Assembly: GCA_947372005.1 (NCBI GenBank)
Contig: CANBRV010000017.1
Location: 1 to 17,715, forward strand
Direction of reading: 5' to 3'
Source of the DNA: Comamonadaceae bacterium
GTDB lineage: Bacteria; Pseudomonadota; Gammaproteobacteria; Burkholderiales; Burkholderiaceae_C
DNA length: 17,715 nucleotides
The position numbers and the translations under genes are program-made. Every line of letters begins with the position of its first letter. Within the stretch, counting starts at the first letter, position 1. Of the stretch, positions 12,693 through 17,715 are shown one piece after another. The notes beneath the pieces are model-generated. The model was not told where the DNA came from. It saw only the letters and a list, made by a program, of their open reading frames with translations, and did no database searches.

Positions 12693-14909
12693 TTGCTACA
12701 GATAAAACCCAAAGACCCCAATAGGATCGCTGCACCTCAACTCATCAAAGTGCGCACTGTGACTCCATTGTTTTTGTTGGTCTCTCTCCTCATCTCCAGC
12801 CTAGCAGCCCCCTTGGGACATGCCCAAAGCATGACCACCGCCGGCCAGTTTGCTGTCTCCCCTAGTGGAGCCGCCACCTACAACATCCCCGTTCAAATTC
12901 CCCCGGGTATCGCCGGCATGGAGCCGCGCCTCTCTCTTAACTACAACAGCCAAGGCGGTAACGGACTCTTAGGCATAGGCTGGAGTTTAGGCGGACTCTC
13001 TAGCATCACCCGCTGCGCACAAACCAAAAGCCAAGATGGCAAGCGAGGCGCCATCAGCCTAAGCACCAACGACCGCTTTTGCCTAGACGGACAAAGACTC
13101 ATGCTCATCGCTGGCAGCTACGGCACAGCCAATAGCGAATACCGCACAGAGATCGAGAGCTTCAGCCGCATCACCTACAGCGGCACCAACTTCACCGTGC
13201 AAAGCAAAGCAGGACTCACCATGCTTTTTGCACCCGTGCTCACAAAAACCGCCGTCATCACATGGGGGCTCAGCAAAATCACCGACGTAGCGGGTAACTA
13301 CCTCGCAGTTAGCTACAACATCGACAGCACCAACAACCAATTTCAGCCAAGCCGTATTGACTACACCGGCAATAGCAGTCAGCAGCCCACCAACTCCGTT
13401 CAATTCACCTACGACAGCACCAGACTCGATGCAGTCCCCATGTACTTAGCAGGGGTGCAAATGAAGAGCACCCAGCGACTTGCCAAAGTGGCGACCTATG
13501 TGGGATCCAACAAAATCAAGGAATACCGACTGGCGTACAGCGCGCAGGCCAATGCGGGGGACAGAAGCAAACTAGCCAGCGTGACAGAGTGCGACGCGGT
13601 AGGGGTATGTTTGCCAAGTGTGAGTGTGGGGTGGGAGACCAGTGGCAATAGCTTTAGCACTTATGTGCCTTCGCTGTATTTTCAGTCTGGCAATGCATCA
13701 ATTTATGCAGAAGCTAATCGAATTTGGTTTGTGGATGCCAATGGTGACGGCTTCCTTGACCATGTCCTTAGAGATAGCGCTGGGGGCATTAACGTTGCTT
13801 TGTCTAATGGCGCACGTTTTGTGTCCACGCCTTCATTTAACTATCAATCAGGCGCGGCTGCGCTTTACGGCGAGACCAATCGAATTTGGTTTGCCGACAT
13901 CAATGGTGATGGCATGGCAGATCATGTGGTGAGAGATAGCGCAGGCGGTATCAATGTAGCGCTGTCAACAGGCACAAGCTTTATCTACACCCCTTCGTTT
14001 AACTTTAATGCAGGCGGAACTGCATCCATCTATGCTGAAAACAACAGAATGTGGTTCGCGGACGTGAACGGAGATGGCTTGCTTGATTTTGTGATCCGAG
14101 ATAGCGCAGGCGGTATGAATGTTCGTGTAAACAACGGGACTAGCTTTGTGTCCACGCCTTCATTTAACTATCAATCAGGCGTGGCTTCAATTTATGCCGA
14201 AAACAATCGAATTTGGTTTGCCGACATCAATGGTGATGGCATGGCAGACCATGTGGTGAGAGATAGCGCAGGCGGTATCAATGTAGCGCTGTCAACAGGC
14301 ACAAGTTTTATCTACACCCCTTCATTTAACTTTAATGCAGGCGGAACTGCACCCATCTATGCTGAAAACAACAGGATGTGGTTAGCCGACATGAATGGAG
14401 ATGGGTTAGTTGATTTTGTGATTCGTGATAGTGCTGGGGGCATGGTTGTTAGAGTGTTTTCGCCTGTAGGAGAGGCAGCTAGTAGGGTCAAATCGATTGC
14501 GAATGCGGGAGTAACGACACTGACATTCAAACCCCTCACCAATCCCGCCACCTACACCAAAGACACAGGCACAAACAAAGCCATCTACCCCCAAATAGAC
14601 CTACAACCTCCCATGTACGTTGTCGCAAGCGTCCAAACCAGCAACGGCGTAGGCGGCGCCAACACCGTCCACTACACCTACGGCGGCCTCAAAGCAGAGA
14701 TGGGAACAGGACGCGGCATGCTTGGCTTTCGATGGATCAACGCCAAAGAGCAAGCCACAGGCATAGAGAGTTATACCGAATACCGCCAAAACTGGCCCTA
14801 CACCGGCTGGCGGCTAAAAGCGAGACCAGACTCACGGGCGCAGGAAGCGCAGGCCTACTCAAACAAACCACGGCCAACCACGCCTGCAAAGCGCCAGCCA
14901 CAGGCCTAG
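12693..14909 (+). CDS. Exported SpvB/VCBS-repeat protein (frameshifted near 14816)
   Basis: A hydrophobic signal sequence (about 24-45, LFLLVSLLISSLAAPLGHA) is followed by a SpvB-type domain (from about 50: GQFAVSPSGAATYNIPVQIP, LSLNYNSQGGNGLLGIGWSL). Five VCBS/FG-GAP calcium-binding repeats lie at 342-589, each with a DxNGDGxxD loop, and a Tc-toxin-B-like middle region ends with the YGGLKAEMGTGRGMLGFRW motif. In Tc toxins and relatives this part builds half of a cocoon that encloses a toxin. The true start is unclear: TTG at 12693, GTG at 12750 and GTG at 12759 are all in frame and none has a good ribosome binding site. The last 30 residues (after about 14816) are out of frame: the natural continuation lies in the -1 frame up to 15196. 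The repeats have lower GC than the rest. Confidence 0.85.
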   Translation: MLQIKPKDPNRIAAPQLIKVRTVTPLFLLVSLLISSLAAPLGHAQSMTTAGQFAVSPSGAATYNIPVQIPPGIAGMEPRLSLNYNSQGGNGLLGIGWSLGGLSSITRCAQTKSQDGKRGAISLSTNDRFCLDGQRLMLIAGSYGTANSEYRTEIESFSRITYSGTNFTVQSKAGLTMLFAPVLTKTAVITWGLSKITDVAGNYLAVSYNIDSTNNQFQPSRIDYTGNSSQQPTNSVQFTYDSTRLDAVPMYLAGVQMKSTQRLAKVATYVGSNKIKEYRLAYSAQANAGDRSKLASVTECDAVGVCLPSVSVGWETSGNSFSTYVPSLYFQSGNASIYAEANRIWFVDANGDGFLDHVLRDSAGGINVALSNGARFVSTPSFNYQSGAAALYGETNRIWFADINGDGMADHVVRDSAGGINVALSTGTSFIYTPSFNFNAGGTASIYAENNRMWFADVNGDGLLDFVIRDSAGGMNVRVNNGTSFVSTPSFNYQSGVASIYAENNRIWFADINGDGMADHVVRDSAGGINVALSTGTSFIYTPSFNFNAGGTAPIYAENNRMWLADMNGDGLVDFVIRDSAGGMVVRVFSPVGEAASRVKSIANAGVTTLTFKPLTNPATYTKDTGTNKAIYPQIDLQPPMYVVASVQTSNGVGGANTVHYTYGGLKAEMGTGRGMLGFRWINAKEQATGIESYTEYRQNWPYTGWRLKARPDSRAQEAQAYSNKPRPTTPAKRQPQA
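13716..14459 (+). repeat. Five VCBS/FG-GAP repeats, including a 327-bp tandem duplication
   Basis: Repeat units start at 13716, 13878, 14043, 14205 and 14370, with spacings alternating 162 and 165 bp. Units 2+3 and 4+5 are near-identical in DNA sequence with a period of exactly 327 bp (109 codons); for example the stretch around 13821 recurs at 14148. The high DNA identity shows a recent duplication of a two-unit block. Each unit encodes NR(I/M)W..D.NGDG..D.V.RDSAGG. Confidence 0.9.
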
Positions 14910-15196
14910 CTTGCACCGTACAGGCTGGACGCTACTTCCCCTACACCGTCAGCACGCAAGAATCCAGCTGGGACCTAGGCGGCGCAGCCTACCCCAGCAC
15001 CACCACACTCTTTGACTACCAAGCAAATAGCAGCGACGGCGGCATTCTCTACGGCAACCCCACCACCATCACCGTCACCAACTCAGATGGCGCCACAAAA
15101 ACCACCGTGAACGAATACCTACCAGCAAACATCAGTAGCGGCAACTGGATACTCGGGCGCCTTCAAAAAGCCACCGTCACCAGCACCCAGCCCTAA
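14816..15196 (+). pseudogene. Out-of-frame continuation of the SpvB protein
   Basis: From about 14816 the coding character passes to the -1 frame: KSETRLTGAGSAGLLKQTT..., then TVQAGRYFPYTVSTQESSWDL and GRLQKATVTSTQP to the TAA at 15194-15196. This is the normal sequel of SpvB/RHS proteins. The switch falls at CGGCTAAAAGCGAG, where a fifth A would restore one frame. It is either a true single-base deletion, a sequencing error, or (less likely) a frameshifting site; no classical heptamer is present. Confidence 0.75.
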
Positions 15197-15215
15197 GCGT
15201 CAGGAGGCCATTCAA

Positions 15216-15872
15216 ATGAATACAAAATTGAACACAGCTCTCAGCGCAGCCGTACTCGCTGCCGTACTCAGCACGGCACACACCGCCCAAGCCGACACTA
15301 AAACCAGAGTCAGCAGCTTCGAGTACACCGCCAAAGGCCTCTTAGCCAAAGAAATCATCGAACCCAGCAACCCGAATAGTTGCCTGCAAACCAGCTACAG
15401 CTACGACGTGTACGGTAATAAAACAGCGACCAGCGCCAGCAGCTGCGCAGCAGCCACAGCCCTGCTACGAGCAGCGCCAGCGTGGCAAGAACCCAAACCA
15501 CCAGCTACGACAGCAAAGGCCAATTCGCCACCAGCAGCCGTAACGCCCTTGGCCATACCGAGAGCCGCCTCTTTGACCCCCGATTTGGGCAAGTCAGCCA
15601 ACTCACAGGCCCCAACGGCCTTGCGACCAAATGGCAATATGACAGCTTTGGACGACAAACCAAAGAGACCAGAGCCGACGGCACCTACACCAGCTACACC
15701 TACCAATACTGCGGCAGCGCCGCGCAAGTCACCAGCAGTCCCGCCAGCTACGCCGCTTGCCCCGCACTACCCACCGCAGGCCATACACCCGCCTACGTCA
15801 TCACGCAAGCGGACTACGCTGCCAACAACAGCCTACTGTCGCCCCCCAAACTGCAATACATCGACGCACTAG
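15216..15872 (+). CDS. N-terminal part of an exported YD-repeat (RHS) protein; frameshifted near 15461
   Basis: A second gene begins with its own Shine-Dalgarno (AGGAGG, eight bases before the ATG at 15216) and its own Sec signal peptide (MNTKLNTALSAAVLAAVLST, then AHTAQA with cleavage after it). The mature part starts with YD-repeat-type sequence: RVSSFEYTAKGLLAKEIIEP and SYSYDVYGNKTATS. From about 15461 the listed frame turns into a proline/alanine-rich artefact and stops at 15872, while the real frame continues in -1. Only about 82 codons are therefore genuine in this frame. It lies 19 bp downstream of the SpvB gene and is presumably co-transcribed with it. Confidence 0.7.
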   Translation: MNTKLNTALSAAVLAAVLSTAHTAQADTKTRVSSFEYTAKGLLAKEIIEPSNPNSCLQTSYSYDVYGNKTATSASSCAAATALLRAAPAWQEPKPPATTAKANSPPAAVTPLAIPRAASLTPDLGKSANSQAPTALRPNGNMTALDDKPKRPEPTAPTPATPTNTAAAPRKSPAVPPATPLAPHYPPQAIHPPTSSRKRTTLPTTAYCRPPNCNTSTH

Positions 15873-17715
15873 GACGCACCCTCAGAAGCCAAACACAAGA
15901 CTTCAATAACAACACCGTCATCGTTGACACGCAGTACAACAGCCTAGGCCAAGTCACGGCAAAAAGCCAGCCCTATACCCAAGGCACCACCCCGATTTGG
16001 AGCCGCTATACCTACGACGCTCTAGGCCGCGTGCTAACCGCTAGCAGCCCAGACAGCGCCGCAGCCAGCGGCATCGCCACCACGACCACCACCTACAGCG
16101 GCCTTGCCACCACGGTGACCAACAGCCAAGGCCAAACGACCACCACCACTAAAAATAGCCAAGGTCAAATTGCCAGCATCACCGACAGTACAGGCTCAAT
16201 CACCAGCTACCGCTACGATGCACTTGGGCAGCTGATACAAACCAACGCCGCAGGCTCTATCACCACACTCAGCTACAACCAGCGCGGACAAAAAATCGGC
16301 ATGATCGACCCCGCCATGGGCGTGTGGAGTTACAGCTACAACGCCTTTGGCGAGCTGGTCAGTCAAACTGACAGCCTTGCGCAGACCAGCACCATGAGCT
16401 ACGACGCGCTTGGGCGCATGACCGGCCGCACCGAGCCCGATCTAGTCAGCAACTGGTATTACGACAAAAACGCAGACCAAACCGCTTGCGGCAAATCGGT
16501 TGGCAAACTGTGTCAAGCCACAGCAGACAATGGCTACAAACGAAGCCATAGTTACGACAGCCTAGGCAGAGCCAATAGCACAGCCACCCTCCTAGACCAC
16601 GCGGCAAGCCCCGCCACCGTTAGCGTCACCTTTGACGCGACCACAGGACGACTTGCCAGCAAGACATGGCCGACGGGCTACACGGCTACCTACAGCTACA
16701 GCGCAGGTGGCTACCTCACCGCGGTCGGCAGCAGCGGGGCTAGGGTGGACATCTTGAACTACGACAACCAAGGCCGCATCACTAGTTACAAACAAGGCAA
16801 CAACGTTGTCACCAACAAAACCTATACAGCAGACGCAGGGCGGCTTGCCACCATTCAGGCCACGCTGCAAGGCGCCACCACCGGCGCCGTACAAAACATG
16901 CGTTACAGCTACGACAGCCTGTCCAACCTTAAAACCAGAGTAGACGCCAACACAGGTGTCTCCGAATCCTTTAGCTACGACAGCTTGAGCCGCCTCAGCC
17001 TCTACACCGAACTAGGCGGCAGCGTCAGCCCACCCATTAGCATCCAAACTCAATACGATGCCAGAGGCAACATCAGCTACAAATCAGACGTGGGTCAATA
17101 CTGGTACGACGCCGCAAGGCCTAACCGCCTAGTCAACGTCACACTGTCAGCGCCCAGCGGTGCCCAGCCCCTGACAGGCACTCGCCGTTTAGCTTATGCC
17201 TTTGACGACTACTTAGCCACGGCAGCGACGGTAAACGGCACCACACTGGGAAACGGTAACTTGATGTACACCGTCAGCCAAGACGCTGTCAACAACAAAC
17301 ACACCGTGCGCTTTGAGAGCTATACCAGCTTCAATATGCCAAGCCAAATTCAGTATGCGAACCTCACTCTGGCGGCAGCAGGCGTTACCACCAATGGCGC
17401 GGCGATGGCGGCTACGTTTAGCTATACGTGCCCAGCAGGACAGACGGTGTCGGGGGCAAATTGCTTGCAAAGCATCACCACACCAAGCAATAGCTTTATT
17501 GCTAGTTATGCTTGCCCAAGCGATCAAGTACTTGGCGGCACCAACTGCCTACGCACCACCAGCACTACTACACCGGCAAGCGTGTCCTACTCCTGCCCCT
17601 CTTGGGCAACCCTGTCCCCTCCGTGGTGTACCTACATCTCCCAGCAAACCTTCGAAGCCGAGGGCTTTGCTGCAACCCTTAATTACAGCTGCCCCGCAGG
17701 CACCACCCGCTCAGG
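15463..17715 (+). pseudogene. YD-repeat (RHS) protein, main body in the -1 frame, runs off the window
   Basis: The frame with codons at 15464, 15467 and so on is open without a stop to the last base of the window, more than 750 codons. It carries many YD repeats: SYDSKGQF, QYDSFGRQTKE, TYDALGRVLT, RYDALGQL, SYNAFGELV, SYDALGRM, NYDNQGRITSY, QYDARGNISY. Such repeats wrap into the RHS cocoon that holds a C-terminal toxin in Tc and polymorphic toxin systems. The conserved RHS core motif and toxin tip are not yet reached, and no immunity gene is visible. The join to the signal-peptide part is at about 15460-15462, where GCCCTG lacks one C compared with the frame needed. Codon use is strongly skewed to ACC, AAC and AGC, making the plus strand T- and G-poor. 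Confidence 0.8.
17417..17715 (+). repeat. Cysteine-rich repeats in the RHS protein
   Basis: After the YD repeats the -1 frame encodes at least four copies of a 27- to 31-residue unit of the form Y(T/A/S)CP...(G/S)..C: SYTCPAGQTVSGANC, SYACPSDQVLGGTNC, SYSCPSWATLSPPWC, and NYSCPAGTTRSG at the window edge. Paired cysteines in an exported protein suggest disulphide-closed loops. The number of units beyond the window is unknown. Confidence 0.75.

Noticed and set aside
14800..14830. Programmed -1 frameshift site in the SpvB gene
   Set aside because: CTA AAA G is not a standard X XXY YYZ heptamer and no downstream stem or logical product pair was seen; a deletion or sequencing error is simpler.
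15463..15872. Proline/alanine-rich C-terminus of the frame starting at 15216
   Set aside because: It is an out-of-frame reading of YD repeats; the -1 frame over the same bases gives clear RHS sequence.

Overview
The window reads as a betaproteobacterial (probably Burkholderiales-like) chromosome segment with moderate GC. Core sequence is confined to the left edge: the 3' part of a PpiD/SurA-type periplasmic peptidyl-prolyl isomerase (1-1743) and a tRNA-His(GTG) with encoded CCA (1775-1851). The taxonomic call is an inference from protein style only. Everything to the right looks accessory: integrases, small unknown genes, long AT-rich non-coding tracts, a toxin-antitoxin-like pair and large YD-repeat/SpvB genes.

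Left part (1852-5100): directly behind the tRNA lies a minus-strand integration module, a phage-type tyrosine recombinase (1933-2994) overlapping by 4 nt a DUF4224 protein (2991-3239), with a 12-base G tract in its leader. Then follow AT-rich non-coding DNA, one small gene with a good ribosome binding site (3906-4103), and the debris of a JAB/Mov34 isopeptidase gene (4506-4697). Upstream of that remnant is a decayed frame ending in a CxxC tail, possibly an E1/ThiF-like partner. This may be a dead ubiquitin-like conjugation or defence cassette.

Middle part (5100-7470): a gene-free stretch rich in palindromes and repeats contains a candidate small RNA ending in two terminator hairpins (about 5367-5516) and a roughly 360-nt series of stem-loops (5782-6145). 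The latter leads into a second, different tyrosine recombinase (6164-7411) that carries a C-terminal Fis-type helix-turn-helix.

Right part (7477-12642): a small secreted protein gene (minus); an AbiE-like type IV toxin-antitoxin pair (8145-10141) whose promoter is flanked by two nearly identical palindromic operators; a minus-strand membrane cluster of an SPFH/prohibitin protein, a 64-aa single-pass membrane protein and a 107-aa membrane zinc-ribbon protein, the last two having the same 23-bp promoter motif at the same distance from their starts; and a possible ADP-ribosyltransferase-fold gene (12019-12642).

Right end (12693-17715): an exported SpvB/VCBS protein followed by a separately exported YD-repeat (RHS) protein, an arrangement resembling the B and C halves of Tc toxins. 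Each is broken by one apparent single-base deletion in a short homopolymer. The YD-repeat frame stays open to the end of the window and ends in a cysteine-rich repeat tail; any toxin tip would lie beyond the window.
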